NCBI RefSeq assembly: GCF_003634275.1
Contig: NZ_RBWY01000004.1
Span: forward strand, 124,001-188,000
Length of the DNA stretch: 64,000 bases
Direction: 5' to 3'
Source of the DNA: Orbus hercynius
GTDB lineage: Bacteria; Pseudomonadota; Gammaproteobacteria; Enterobacterales; Orbaceae
The notes beneath the pieces were generated by a model. That model worked only from the letters and a program-made list of their open reading frames with translations, had not been told where the DNA came from and did no database searches. Shown piece by piece: positions 1 through 9,548 of the stretch. Numbering within the stretch: the first letter of the stretch is position 1; each line of letters opens with the position of its first letter. The position numbers and the translations under genes were made by a program.

Positions 1-287
1 TTTAAGCTATAAATATGGTCAGATTCAAAGCCATTATGGACTAAATAATGTGCAACATTTAAACTACGAACGCCATGATGACAATAAATAACAATTGATT
101 TATCATCAGGAATGCGATCTAAATAAATTGGTATAAGATTCATCGGTATATGAACAGAACCAGCCAATTGACAGATCTCAACTTCGTGTTGTTCACGCAC
201 ATCGAGTAAAAAAACATCCTTAGAGCGCATGTTCAACATCTCAAGCAATTGCTGACTTGTTATTTCATCTATCGTTATGTTTGTCAT
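1..287 (-). CDS. Rhodanese-like single-domain protein (3' end cut by window)
   Basis: The 95 visible codons encode a single rhodanese domain: an LLDVREQHE motif near residue 30 and an active-site loop YCHHGVRS whose cysteine (about residue 69) would carry the persulfide. There is no signal peptide, so it is probably a cytoplasmic sulfurtransferase, with an unknown sulfur acceptor. It reads toward the left window edge and its last codons are missing. It is the last gene of a minus-strand run behind pepN. A possible 71-codon gene overlaps its start by 23 bases. The ATG at 287 is the first in frame and fits the family's N-terminus. The family is clear, the specific member is not. Confidence 0.8.
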   Translation of the reverse strand, partial: MTNITIDEITSQQLLEMLNMRSKDVFLLDVREQHEVEICQLAGSVHIPMNLIPIYLDRIPDDKSIVIYCHHGVRSLNVAHYLVHNGFESDHIYSL

Positions 288-480
288 TTACGTTTATCTC
301 ATTAAATAATATTTCGCGTTGATATGCTAATAACGCTTTAAGCTGCCTAACATAACGTAACTCAATGCCCCTGTAAAACAATTTTATCAAAAGAAACAAT
401 TTCACAAGAGCATACTTTATTTCATCACCATCATGACATGATGATATTCGAAAGTAAGGCATCACTTTCATATTATGCAT
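265..480 (-). CDS. Possible small protein between pepN and the rhodanese gene
   Basis: This 71-codon reading frame starts 8 bases before the end of pepN and ends 23 bases inside the rhodanese gene, so it would fill an otherwise empty 185-base gap in a same-strand gene run. The product is basic, with a Leu/Ile/Phe-rich middle (ALVKLFLLIKLFYRG) that could be an amphipathic helix. I recognise no family. No good Shine-Dalgarno precedes the first ATG; an internal ATG at codon 4 or 7 is possible. The tight overlaps favour a real gene, but coding character alone does not prove it. Confidence 0.35.
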   Translation of the reverse strand: MHNMKVMPYFRISSCHDGDEIKYALVKLFLLIKLFYRGIELRYVRQLKALLAYQREILFNEINVNDKHNDR

Positions 481-3094
481 TTAATGCTTTAGTAATTTTC
501 TCAAACAGATCACGAGATAAGTTATCCAATTTTAATAATTTTTCCAAAGCTTGATGCATTAAGTTTGCCCGCTTTTCATCATAACGTTGTAAGCGAATCA
601 AGGGATCAATCAGCCGAGATGCAACTTGTGGATTCTTGTGGTTCAGCTCAGTGAGCACCTCAACAAGAAAATCATAACCACTGCCATCTAGTGCATGGAA
701 AGCAACCGGGTTGTTGTTCACAAATGCCCCAATGAGTGAACGAATACGATTAGGGTTGTTAAGCGTAAATGAGCGATGATTGAGTAATGTTCTGACATTA
801 GATAGTGCATCATGCTGTGGGCTAGTTGCCTGTAACATAAACCATTTATCCATGACTAAACCATCTTGATGCCAGCGCTGGTCAAAATCACTGAGTAGTT
901 CATCTTTACAAACTAAGAGTGCTTTAACCGCGGCATTTAACGCCGCTAAGCTATCGGTCATATTATTTGCTTGTTGATATTGCTGTTTGACCAAAGCACT
1001 GACTGTAGTTTTATCATCAGCAAAGGCGAGCAAATATAAGCAACTATTTTTCAATGCACGCTTGGCCATATCGCCATACTCAACACGATAATCTGCGGTT
1101 TTATTGTTCATATACACCGCATATAATTCATCAAACATTTCATTGGCAAAAGTAGTCAGTAAGAACTGACGTATCGCATGGATAGCATCTGGATTAACGA
1201 CTTTAAACTGATTGGCGATTTCGTTTTCAGAAGGTAATGTCAAGATTTGCGCAATCAAGGCTGCATCCAAAGAACTGGATAATAGTACTGCTCTAAAGGC
1301 ATCAATAACTGACTCAGGTAAACTCAAGGTGATTTTGTGCTGGTAATTGCTAACATTTTTAACAATGTATTTTGTTAACAGCATCTGCGCAGCGTCATAG
1401 CGGTTAAACGCATTGGTGGCATGCTGCATCAAGAAAATAAGTTCACTATCTTGATAATCATAATGCAACTTAACTGGCGCCGAAAAATCACGTAGTAATG
1501 CAATCACGGGTTTTTCACTGACACAATCAAAAACAAACATCTCTTGTGCTTGATGTAGATTCAGTACATTATCAATCTTATGACCATTATATTGTAATGG
1601 GATGATTTGACCATTGGCGGCATAAAGTTCAATATCAAGTGGAATATGTAATGGTTTTTTCTCTTGCTGATCCGTTGTCGCTGACGTTTGTTGCTTAACG
1701 GTTAACGTATATTGTTGACGATTAGCGTCATACTGATCAGTAATGGTCAATTCTGGCGTACCAGATTGGCTATACCATAATTTAAAATGGGTTAAGTCAA
1801 TTGCCGATGCATCTTGCATCGCTTGTACAAAATCATCACATGTTGCCGCACTGCCATCATGACGCTCAAAATAGAGCCTCATACCTGCCTGAAACTTATC
1901 TTCACCTAATAATGTGTGCATCATGCGAATGACTTCCGCACCTTTTTCATAAACGGTGACAGTATAGAAATTATTCATCTCGATAACTTGTTCTGGGCGG
2001 ATAGGATGCGCCATCGGACTGGCATCTTCAGCAAATTGAACTGAACGAAGAATTTTGACATCATCAATACGTTTTACTGCACGTGATCCCCTATCAGCAC
2101 TAAACTCTTGATCGCGAAAAACCGTCAATCCTTCTTTTAAGCTGAGTTGAAACCAGTCGCGACAGGTCACGCGATTACCGGTCCAGTTATGAAAATATTC
2201 GTGCCCGATGACCCCTTCTATTCCTAAATAATCATCATCTGTTGCGGTCTGGGGTTTCGCTAATACGTATTTTGAATTAAATACATTTAATCCTTTATTT
2301 TCCATCGCGCCCATATTGAAGAAATCAACGGCCACAATCATAAAAATATCCAGATCATATTCAAGACCAAAACGCGTTTCGTCCCAACGCATCGCATTTT
2401 TTAAACTGGTCATTGCCCATTCACTGCGCGCCAAATTACCTTTATCAACGTAGATTTCTAAAGCGACCTTACGCTGAGAGGCAGTAATAAATTGATCTCG
2501 CAGCACATCAAAATCGCCCGCGACTAGGGCAAAAAGATAACACGGTTTTGGAAACGGATCTTGCCATTGCACCCAATGCCGACCATCATCAAATTCACCT
2601 TGCGCAATACGATTACCGTTAGAAAGTAAATACGGAAACTGGATTTTATTGGCGGTAATACGCGTACTAAAGCGAGCAAGTACATCCGGTCGATCTAAGT
2701 AATAAGTAATGTGCCGAAATCCTTCTGCCTCACACTGCGTACATAACGCATCACCAGAAAGATATAACCCTTCTAACGCTGTATTGTTGATCGGTGCGAT
2801 TTCATTAACGATAGTTAATGTAAATTCGCTAGGCACATGATAGATTTCAATTCCGCGACCAGTCAGCTGGTAATCTTGCCAAGGAATATCATTGATATTA
2901 ATTGCAAGCAGTTTAAGATCTTCACCATCAAGTACTAGCGTCGTCGCAGTGGCATTATGTTGAATGACCTGGCTTCTTGCGGTCACCGTGGTGATTTCGG
3001 GCGACAATTCAAAGTCAAGATCAATATCGGTAATCATAAAATCGGGTTTTGTGTAATCTAAACGATATTTAGTAACGGGTTGATTTGAATTCAT
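473..3094 (-). CDS. pepN: Aminopeptidase N (M1 zinc metallopeptidase)
   Basis: Broad-specificity cytoplasmic aminopeptidase that removes N-terminal residues from peptides late in protein turnover. At 873 residues it is close to the usual 870. It carries the substrate-binding GAMEN motif, the zinc motif HEYFH starting near residue 298, and a downstream Glu in LKEGLTVFRDQEF that supplies the third zinc ligand. The family's long helical C-terminal domain is complete. The ATG at 3094 follows AAAAGG at good spacing. It is divergent from pncB across 136 bases, as in E. coli, where pepN, pncB, asnS and ompF also lie together. No odd features. Confidence 0.97.
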   Translation of the reverse strand: MNSNQPVTKYRLDYTKPDFMITDIDLDFELSPEITTVTARSQVIQHNATATTLVLDGEDLKLLAININDIPWQDYQLTGRGIEIYHVPSEFTLTIVNEIAPINNTALEGLYLSGDALCTQCEAEGFRHITYYLDRPDVLARFSTRITANKIQFPYLLSNGNRIAQGEFDDGRHWVQWQDPFPKPCYLFALVAGDFDVLRDQFITASQRKVALEIYVDKGNLARSEWAMTSLKNAMRWDETRFGLEYDLDIFMIVAVDFFNMGAMENKGLNVFNSKYVLAKPQTATDDDYLGIEGVIGHEYFHNWTGNRVTCRDWFQLSLKEGLTVFRDQEFSADRGSRAVKRIDDVKILRSVQFAEDASPMAHPIRPEQVIEMNNFYTVTVYEKGAEVIRMMHTLLGEDKFQAGMRLYFERHDGSAATCDDFVQAMQDASAIDLTHFKLWYSQSGTPELTITDQYDANRQQYTLTVKQQTSATTDQQEKKPLHIPLDIELYAANGQIIPLQYNGHKIDNVLNLHQAQEMFVFDCVSEKPVIALLRDFSAPVKLHYDYQDSELIFLMQHATNAFNRYDAAQMLLTKYIVKNVSNYQHKITLSLPESVIDAFRAVLLSSSLDAALIAQILTLPSENEIANQFKVVNPDAIHAIRQFLLTTFANEMFDELYAVYMNNKTADYRVEYGDMAKRALKNSCLYLLAFADDKTTVSALVKQQYQQANNMTDSLAALNAAVKALLVCKDELLSDFDQRWHQDGLVMDKWFMLQATSPQHDALSNVRTLLNHRSFTLNNPNRIRSLIGAFVNNNPVAFHALDGSGYDFLVEVLTELNHKNPQVASRLIDPLIRLQRYDEKRANLMHQALEKLLKLDNLSRDLFEKITKALNA

Positions 3095-3183
3095 AACAGG
3101 CCTTTTATCTTGAAAAAATTAACACAATACTATACGAAATAACAATAATCATCATTAAATAATATACTCCTTAATTTTTATTC

Positions 3184-3192
3184 TGCTATAAT
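3184..3192 (+). promoter_or_regulatory. Extended -10 promoter for pncB
   Basis: TGCTATAAT is a perfect -10 hexamer (3187-3192) with the TGn extension, and there is no recognisable -35. Transcription would begin near 3199, giving a leader of about 32 bases before the pncB ATG. This is a sequence call only. Confidence 0.55.
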
Positions 3193-3230
3193 CACCAGAC
3201 TTTTCATGCAAATATAATTAATCAATTTAC

Positions 3231-4430
3231 ATGCAATCACCAATATTAACATCGCTGTTAGATACGGATGCGTATAAATTACATATGCAACAAGCCGTTT
3301 TCCATCATTATGCTGATGTCACTGTTGCAGCGGAATTCCGTTGTCGCAATCAAGAACAATTAGGCCAATATGTTGATGAAATTAAGCATCAAATCCATTT
3401 AATGGAAAAATTGCGTCTCACTGATGACGAATTTCATTATTTACAATCACTACCTTATTTCCATCTTGATTATCTAAACTGGTTGAAAAATTGGCATTAT
3501 GACAGTCGATTAGTCAGCATCGAAAATAAGCAAGGTCAGCTATCGATTCGTATTGAAGGAAAATGGCTTGATGTTATTTTATGGGAAGTGCCACTGTTAG
3601 CTGTTATTAGTGAAGTTGTCCATCGCGATCGTACACCTGAGATTGGGGTAAAAGAAGCAATTGCACATTTACAGCACAAGCTAAGCAAATTTCATCAATA
3701 CAGTGATGAATTCGATATGTCAGGGTTTCACCTGTTAGACTTTGGTACAAGGCGTCGTTACTCTTTTGCGGTACAAAAAGCCATTGTGGGTTATTTAAAA
3801 GATCACTGTTCGTATTTTAATAGCACCAGTAACTATTTATTAGCTTATCAAAATGCGCTTACACCAGTTGGTACGCAAGCCCATGAATGGTTTCAAGCAC
3901 ACCAACGCTTAGTGAAAAATTTAGCTGATTGCCAGTCCAAAGCGCTGCAAGTCTGGTTAGATGAGTACCCACATGATTTAGGTATTGCACTCACCGATTG
4001 TATTACGATGGATGCCTTTTTAAATGATTTTACTTACCACTTTGCAACGCGTTACCAAGGCCTCCGTCATGATTCTGGTGATCCAATCGAGTGGGGTGAA
4101 AAAGCAATTGCCCACTATAAAAATTTAAATATCGATCCTAAAACAAAATTACTGGTGTTTTCCGATAGTTTAAATTTTGATAAAGCAATTAAGATTTATC
4201 GCCATTTCTACAATCGTGTTAAACTGTCTTTTGGTTTAGGTGGGCACCTTGCTTGTGATATCCCTAAAACAGAAACGTCCAATACACAATCACTCAATAT
4301 TGTCATTAAACTCGTTGAATGTAATGGTCAATCTGTTGCAAAATTATCAGATAGTCCGGGGAAAACAATCTCACAAGATATCGAATTTATTAAAGAGTTA
4401 AAAAAAACATTTAATGTCACACCGAGTTAA
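3231..4430 (+). CDS. pncB: Nicotinate phosphoribosyltransferase
   Basis: First step of NAD salvage by the Preiss-Handler route: nicotinate plus PRPP gives nicotinate mononucleotide, driven by ATP. The 399 residues match the usual 400. Family signatures include the N-terminal [19 protein letters not shown], the central FGTRRRYSF, and GLRHDSGDP, which carries the histidine region phosphorylated during catalysis. No clear Shine-Dalgarno precedes the ATG at 3231, but protein alignment requires this start. It is divergent from pepN and followed closely by asnS, probably as one transcript. Confidence 0.96.
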   Translation: MQSPILTSLLDTDAYKLHMQQAVFHHYADVTVAAEFRCRNQEQLGQYVDEIKHQIHLMEKLRLTDDEFHYLQSLPYFHLDYLNWLKNWHYDSRLVSIENKQGQLSIRIEGKWLDVILWEVPLLAVISEVVHRDRTPEIGVKEAIAHLQHKLSKFHQYSDEFDMSGFHLLDFGTRRRYSFAVQKAIVGYLKDHCSYFNSTSNYLLAYQNALTPVGTQAHEWFQAHQRLVKNLADCQSKALQVWLDEYPHDLGIALTDCITMDAFLNDFTYHFATRYQGLRHDSGDPIEWGEKAIAHYKNLNIDPKTKLLVFSDSLNFDKAIKIYRHFYNRVKLSFGLGGHLACDIPKTETSNTQSLNIVIKLVECNGQSVAKLSDSPGKTISQDIEFIKELKKTFNVTPS

Positions 4431-4456
4431 ATAACGAATTTATGGAAACGAAAAAA

Positions 4457-5860
4457 ATGAGCGTAATTGCACCCATTACAGATGTATTACAAGGCAAAAT
4501 TGCCGTCGGCAGTATCGTAACTGTTCAAGGTTGGATTCGAACGCGTCGTGATTCAAAGGCGGGAATCTCATTTCTGGCTATTTATGACGGATCATGTTTT
4601 AATCCAATTCAAGCGGTAGTTGAAAATACTTTAGCAAATTATCAAGAAGAAGTATTAAAACTAACAACGGGGTGTTCTGTTGCCGTTACTGGTAAAGTAG
4701 TCGAAAGCCCAGGTCAAGGTCAGCAATTTGAGCTACAAGCAACGGCACTGAAAGTGTTTGGTTTTGTTGAAGACCCAGAGACGTACCCGATGGCGGCTAA
4801 ACGTCATTCAATCGAATATTTGCGCGAAGTTGCTCATTTACGCGCACGTACCAATATTGTTGGCGCCATTACGCGTATTCGTCATACGTTAGCCCAGGCA
4901 ATTCATCAGTTTTTCGATGAACGCGGATTCTTCTGGATTTCAACACCAATTATTACCGCTTCAGATACTGAAGGCGCCGGTGAAATGTTCCGCGTCTCAA
5001 CACTTGATTTAGTCAACCTTCCTAAAACGGAAGCGGGTAATATTGATTTTGATAAAGATTTCTTTGGTAAAGAAGCCTTTTTGACCGTATCTGGTCAGCT
5101 CAATGCCGAAACCTATGCCTGCGCACTCTCTAAAGTGTACACGTTCGGTCCAACATTTAGAGCTGAAAATTCAAATACCACTCGCCATTTGGCCGAGTTT
5201 TGGATGATGGAACCTGAAGTGGCTTTTGCTGATCTTAATGATGTCGCTAAACTTTCTGAAGATTTACTAAAATATGTTTTTAAAACCGTGCTTGAAAAAC
5301 GCTTTGATGATATGCAGTTTTTCGCTGAACATGTTGATAAGGAAGCCATCACTCGTCTTGAGAATTTTGTCAGCTCAGATTTTGCCCAGATCGATTATAC
5401 CGATGCCATTACTATCTTACAAAATTGCGATGCCTCCTTCGAAAACCCAGTGAGCTGGGGCATTGATTTGGCATCTGAGCATGAACGCTACTTAGCTGAA
5501 AAACATTTCAAAGCGCCAGTTGTCGTTAAAAACTATCCTAAAGATATTAAAGCATTTTACATGCGTATGAATGAAGATGGAAAAACGGTTGCTGCGATGG
5601 ACGTACTTGCACCAGGTATTGGTGAAATTATTGGTGGTTCGCAGCGTGAAGAACGTTTAGATATGCTTGATATACGTATGCAAGAGATGGGACTTAATAA
5701 AGAAGACTACTGGTGGTATCGCGATTTACGTCGTTATGGCACAGTGCCTCACGCTGGATTTGGCTTAGGTTTTGAACGTTTGATTGTGTATATTACTGGT
5801 GTACAAAATGTGCGGGATGTTATTCCATTCCCAAGAACACCACGAAATGCAAATTTCTAA
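4457..5860 (+). CDS. asnS: Asparaginyl-tRNA synthetase
   Basis: Class IIb synthetase that charges tRNA-Asn. It has an N-terminal OB-fold anticodon-binding domain ([17 protein letters not shown]) and a C-terminal catalytic domain with motif 2 ([17 protein letters not shown]) and motif 3 (GFGLGFERL). I chose the ATG at 4457: it follows GGAAACG at normal spacing and gives 467 residues starting MSVIAP, like the E. coli protein. An in-frame ATG at 4442 has no ribosome site. It lies 26 bases after pncB, with the porin gene next, as at the E. coli asnS-ompF locus. Confidence 0.97.
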   Translation: MSVIAPITDVLQGKIAVGSIVTVQGWIRTRRDSKAGISFLAIYDGSCFNPIQAVVENTLANYQEEVLKLTTGCSVAVTGKVVESPGQGQQFELQATALKVFGFVEDPETYPMAAKRHSIEYLREVAHLRARTNIVGAITRIRHTLAQAIHQFFDERGFFWISTPIITASDTEGAGEMFRVSTLDLVNLPKTEAGNIDFDKDFFGKEAFLTVSGQLNAETYACALSKVYTFGPTFRAENSNTTRHLAEFWMMEPEVAFADLNDVAKLSEDLLKYVFKTVLEKRFDDMQFFAEHVDKEAITRLENFVSSDFAQIDYTDAITILQNCDASFENPVSWGIDLASEHERYLAEKHFKAPVVVKNYPKDIKAFYMRMNEDGKTVAAMDVLAPGIGEIIGGSQREERLDMLDIRMQEMGLNKEDYWWYRDLRRYGTVPHAGFGLGFERLIVYITGVQNVRDVIPFPRTPRNANF

Positions 5861-6123
5861 TATTAGAATAATATATAGACTATTAAACAGGTGCAAATAC
5901 GCTCATTTTTTAAGCAAACAAGCGTTATTTTAGAGTTAGACAGCTTGTTTTGCTAAAAGTTCACTTGATTTAAAAAAAAAATCAAGTTAGTTTATATGAG
6001 TGAATTAAATCTATGATTACTTATGGTGAGTGGTCATTAATAACAAACGACACCAAATGCTTAATGGCAGCGGCCTAAAAGCAGTGGCAGGTGTCTTGAT
6101 AACAACTCCAATGAGGGTATAAA
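5861..6123 (+). promoter_or_regulatory. Porin upstream region with hairpins
   Basis: This 263-base gap presumably carries the porin promoter and a leader. An imperfect inverted repeat at 5912-5923/5943-5954 may end asnS transcription. A 9-bp perfect inverted repeat around an A-tract lies at 5963-5987. Near the gene, GACACC (6049-6054) can pair with GGTGTC (6090-6095), with a further TGC/GCA pair inside, giving a structured 5' leader just before the ribosome site GAGGG. I could not identify a convincing -35/-10 pair. Porin leaders are common targets of small RNAs in this group, but no such site was shown here. Confidence 0.4.
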
Positions 6124-7230
6124 ATGAAACGTAATCTATTAGCTATCGCTATTCCAGCTCTTTTAGTTGCTGGCGCGGCAAACGCATCTATCGAAGTTTG
6201 GAACAAAGATGGTAACAAACTAAATGTAAATGGCCGTGTATATGCATTAAACTATGTTGGTAAACACGACAACACTGTTGACGGTAACGGCGACAAAACT
6301 ACTGCACGTATCGGTTTCACTGGTGAAACTCAAGTGACTGACTGGTTATCTGGTTATGGTCGTTTTGAGTGGGAAACTGCAACAGGTTCTGATGCAAGCA
6401 ACGAAACTCGTTATGCATTTGCAGGTTTAAACTTTGGTCAATACGGTTCTTTCGACTACGGTCGTAACGACGGTGTGTTAAAAGCATTAACTGCTTACAC
6501 TGACGTATTACCTGAATTTGGTGGTGATGCATCTAACAACTCTTTATACCTATTATCTGCACGTACTAGTGCTGTAGCAACTTACCGTAACAACGGTTTC
6601 TACGGTTTAGTTGATGGCTTAGACTTCGCTGTTCAGTACGGTGATAACAAAGATATTAACTCAGTTGAAACGACTGGTAGCGATGAAAAAGGCTTAAATG
6701 GCGGTAAAGAAGCTTACGGTTTCAACGCACAATACGCTATCCTAGATACTGGTCTATCTGTTGGTGCTGGTTATACACAAACTTCAGGTAGCGATGATAA
6801 TAAAGCTTGGTCAACAGGTCTTAAATATGATGCATATAACTTATACTTAGCAGGTCTTTATATTGAAGGACAACAAAAAACTGCTATGGGTTCTCAAGTT
6901 ATTAGTCAAGCGTTAGCGACTAAAGATAAAGTTAAAGTTAAAGGTTTTGAACTAGTTGCACAGTACGGTATCGACTTTGAAGTAGGTCGTTTAACTCCAT
7001 CTTTAGCTTATGTTCAACACCAAAGTAAAGATGCTGCTGATGCGATTAGCGGTTCAAGCAAATACCTTGCTAAATATGTTGAAGTTGGTATGCAATATGA
7101 CTTTAACAAAAACTTAACTGCAATCGTTGACTACAAAATCAACTTACTTGACAGCGATGATATCGGTGCTCAAGGTAAAAACGGTAATACTAAAGACACC
7201 GTTGCTTTAGGTTTAATCTACCAATTCTAA
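6124..7230 (+). CDS. OmpF/OmpC-type trimeric porin
   Basis: General diffusion porin of the outer membrane. An N-terminal signal peptide ends at AGAANA (cleavage near residue 21), and the mature chain begins IEVWNKDGNKLNVNGR, typical of gram-negative porins. The body alternates short beta strands and loops, has the FAGLNFGQYGSFDYGRNDG segment leading into the pore-constricting loop 3, and ends in the phenylalanine (IYQF) read by the BAM complex. The 368 residues are normal for the family. The position behind asnS equals that of E. coli ompF, but sequence alone does not tell ompF from ompC or phoE. Codon use is strongly biased, suggesting high expression. Confidence 0.92.
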   Translation: MKRNLLAIAIPALLVAGAANASIEVWNKDGNKLNVNGRVYALNYVGKHDNTVDGNGDKTTARIGFTGETQVTDWLSGYGRFEWETATGSDASNETRYAFAGLNFGQYGSFDYGRNDGVLKALTAYTDVLPEFGGDASNNSLYLLSARTSAVATYRNNGFYGLVDGLDFAVQYGDNKDINSVETTGSDEKGLNGGKEAYGFNAQYAILDTGLSVGAGYTQTSGSDDNKAWSTGLKYDAYNLYLAGLYIEGQQKTAMGSQVISQALATKDKVKVKGFELVAQYGIDFEVGRLTPSLAYVQHQSKDAADAISGSSKYLAKYVEVGMQYDFNKNLTAIVDYKINLLDSDDIGAQGKNGNTKDTVALGLIYQF

Positions 7231-7260
7231 TTAAATCGTTACTGGTTTAATCAAAATTGT

Positions 7261-7288
7261 AAAAGGCACTTCGGTGCCTTTTTCTTTA
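7261..7288 (+). terminator. Intrinsic terminator of the porin gene
   Basis: Stem AAAGGCAC/GTGCCTTT closed by a TTCG tetraloop and followed by a T-rich run, about 30 bases after the porin stop. Confidence 0.9.
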
Positions 7289-7382
7289 TCAAAAAAATGA
7301 TGAATTGAGTTTTACAACATCGATAAATTTAAGATTAAACTGACTTAAAATAGTCGATATCGATAAAACGGAGATTATGGAT

Positions 7383-7841
7383 ATGAAATTGACAACACGC
7401 CTACTCAAAGCACGAAAAAATATTGCACTAGTTGCTCATGATCATTTAAAAGATTCGTTATTAAACTGGTGTAAAACCAATAAAACACACCTTGCAAATC
7501 ATGATCTTTGTGGTACGGGAACAACTGGGACACTAATTAAAAATGAAACAGGCCTCAACGTTCAAGCCATGCTAAGCGGTCCAATGGGCGGCGATCAGCA
7601 AATTGGCGCATTAATTGCTGAAGGCAAAATTGATATATTGATCTTTTTTTGGGATCCTCTTAATGCCGTTCCTCATGACCCAGATGTCAAAGCCTTACTA
7701 CGCCTTGCAACCGTGTGGAATATTCCTGTTGCAACCAATCCAGCCACAGCAAATGCCTTAGTTCAATCCTCTTTATTCACTAACGAAGTACTGATTGATA
7801 TTCCCGATTACCAACAGTACCTAGCTGATAGAGTAAAATAG
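7383..7841 (+). CDS. mgsA: Methylglyoxal synthase
   Basis: Converts dihydroxyacetone phosphate to methylglyoxal and phosphate, an overflow route that frees phosphate when glycolysis backs up. It has the signature [10 protein letters not shown] with the catalytic aspartate, [20 protein letters not shown] and the early HDH motif. Starting at the ATG at 7383 gives 152 residues, the E. coli length, with MKLTTR matching E. coli MELTTR. GGAG lies 9 bases upstream. An ATG at 7377 is only 3 bases from it and less likely. It is a single gene convergent with yafJ. Confidence 0.95.
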   Translation: MKLTTRLLKARKNIALVAHDHLKDSLLNWCKTNKTHLANHDLCGTGTTGTLIKNETGLNVQAMLSGPMGGDQQIGALIAEGKIDILIFFWDPLNAVPHDPDVKALLRLATVWNIPVATNPATANALVQSSLFTNEVLIDIPDYQQYLADRVK

Positions 7842-7886
7842 ATGATCCTATTAAGATCATCAATAAAGATCAAAATAATCTTTATT
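7841..7886. terminator. Tandem hairpins at the mgsA/yafJ convergent end
   Basis: Two adjacent inverted repeats, GATGATC/GATCATC (7841-7861) and AATAAAGAT/ATCTTTATT (7862-7886), begin at the last base of the mgsA stop codon. Neither has a long T-run, so termination is inferred from position between converging genes. Confidence 0.4.
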
Positions 7887-7957
7887 AAAGAACGATGATT
7901 AATTTGGGATTTTATGTAATATCTCAGTAGAATATCGGTTCAATATGATTCTTATCT

Positions 7958-8725
7958 TTAAAATATTTGCTCACCAGATTTAAATAAAGATGCAGTACCT
8001 GATTGCATTTTTTGCCAATTTTCATTCGATGTTAAGGGATTAGTTGCAACGACAGTCACTATATCATTCGGCGTGGTGTGCTGCGCAAAATCAATCTCCA
8101 TATCTTCATCAATTAATTTTGCTTTACCAAATGGTGATTGACGTGTTATCCAATGAAGATGTGTCGAACAATAAACAAACAGATAACGCCCATCAGAAAA
8201 TAATAAGTTAACAATGCCGCGCATTCTTAATTCATCTGCGCAGGACTTAACGAAACGGAAAATAGTTGGCCAATTCTTAGGTTTATTAGGATATCGCTGT
8301 TGCAGTTTATTTAAAATATAGCAAAATGCATATTCACTATCCGTTTGCCCTATTGGCTCAAAATTACCCAGATCCAATTTTTTATAGTCACTGAGCTGAC
8401 CATTATGTGCAAATGTCCAGTTTCTACCCCATAATTGTCGCGTAAACGGGTGAGTATTTTCTAATGCAATTTTACCACGATTCGCTTGCCGAATATGGGC
8501 AATGACCAGTTGTGACTTAATTGGATAGTCTTCCAACATGCTAGCGATCGGTGAAAAACTGCAAGGCTTAGGATCTTTAAACGTACGGCAACCTTTTCCT
8601 TCATAAAAAGCCATACCCCAACCATCCACATGTGGCCCAGTAGCACCGCCACGTTTCGCCAGTCCCCTAAAACTAAAGCAAATATCGGTTGGAATATTTG
8701 CACTCATGCCTAATAGTTCACACAT
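7958..8725 (-). CDS. yafJ: YafJ-type class II glutamine amidotransferase
   Basis: An N-terminal nucleophile glutaminase domain standing alone. Cys2 (MCELLGMSANIPTDICFSF) is the expected nucleophile, followed by HIRQANRG, NTHPF and the WTFAHNGQL glutamine-site motif. The 255 residues match E. coli YafJ. The synthase partner and substrate are unknown in this family. It lies 30 bases behind gmhA on the same strand, the arrangement seen in E. coli, so both are probably one transcript. No function beyond amidotransferase is claimed. Confidence 0.9.
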   Translation of the reverse strand: MCELLGMSANIPTDICFSFRGLAKRGGATGPHVDGWGMAFYEGKGCRTFKDPKPCSFSPIASMLEDYPIKSQLVIAHIRQANRGKIALENTHPFTRQLWGRNWTFAHNGQLSDYKKLDLGNFEPIGQTDSEYAFCYILNKLQQRYPNKPKNWPTIFRFVKSCADELRMRGIVNLLFSDGRYLFVYCSTHLHWITRQSPFGKAKLIDEDMEIDFAQHTTPNDIVTVVATNPLTSNENWQKMQSGTASLFKSGEQIF

Positions 8726-8755
8726 ATCGCCTACGCTCTGATTGCGAGAGTAAAA

Positions 8756-9340
8756 TTAAATTGTTTTAGCCATTTCTTGTTCAATTAACAGGATCAAAAT
8801 ATGGATCACTTTAATATGAATTTCTTGTACACGATCAGCATAACCAAAGTGTGGCACGCGAATTTCAACATCAGGTGAACCGCCAATTTTACCACCATCT
8901 TTTCCTGTTAGCGCAATCACTTTCATCCCTTTCGCTTTCGCGGTATTTATAGCTTTAATCACATTAGCAGAATTACCCGATGTAGAGATACCTAGCAACA
9001 CATCACCCTTTTGCCCCACTCCCTCGACATAGCGAGAAAAAATGGCATCATAACCAAAATCATTTCCGACACATGATATATGGCTAACATCAGAAATGGC
9101 AATCGCTGGATAAGATGGACGATTATCACGATAACGTCCGGTTAATTCCTCTGCAAAATGCATTGCATCACAATGAGACCCGCCATTACCACATGATAAT
9201 ACTTTACCACCGTGTTTAAATGAATTTGCAATTAATAATGCTGCAGCTTCAATTGCCTGTATATTTTTATCATCATTGATAAAATTGGCTAATACATCTG
9301 CTGATTGTTGCAACTCTTGACGAATACTATCTAAATACAT
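8756..9340 (-). CDS. gmhA: Sedoheptulose-7-phosphate isomerase
   Basis: First step of ADP-heptose synthesis for the lipopolysaccharide inner core: sedoheptulose 7-phosphate to D-glycero-D-manno-heptose 7-phosphate. It is an SIS-fold protein with phosphosugar motifs [17 protein letters not shown] near residues 50-68 and [11 protein letters not shown] near 115-127. The 194 residues compare with 192 in E. coli, to which it is very similar throughout. It is the first gene of a gmhA-yafJ pair and divergent from chaA. Its presence implies a heptose-containing LPS core. Confidence 0.96.
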   Translation of the reverse strand: MYLDSIRQELQQSADVLANFINDDKNIQAIEAAALLIANSFKHGGKVLSCGNGGSHCDAMHFAEELTGRYRDNRPSYPAIAISDVSHISCVGNDFGYDAIFSRYVEGVGQKGDVLLGISTSGNSANVIKAINTAKAKGMKVIALTGKDGGKIGGSPDVEIRVPHFGYADRVQEIHIKVIHILILLIEQEMAKTI

Positions 9341-9548
9341 AATAAAGCCTCATTAACTGATAAAGAAATAAAAAAACCATTGTGAATTATATATTAGTTC
9401 AAACGTAAAAAATTACAATATAATTACAGGTATTTAGTAGCTGTAAAGTATTTATGCTATTAGTATATACGGCGTCAATATTATATTGCCAAAAAATTGA
9501 GTGGTATAATAAAATTCAATATTTAACTTACAAAATGAGCACCTATAT

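Noticed and set aside
5963-5987. Intrinsic terminator of asnS
   Set aside because: The A-tract is the loop of the inverted repeat and no T-run follows the right arm, so it does not have the terminator layout.
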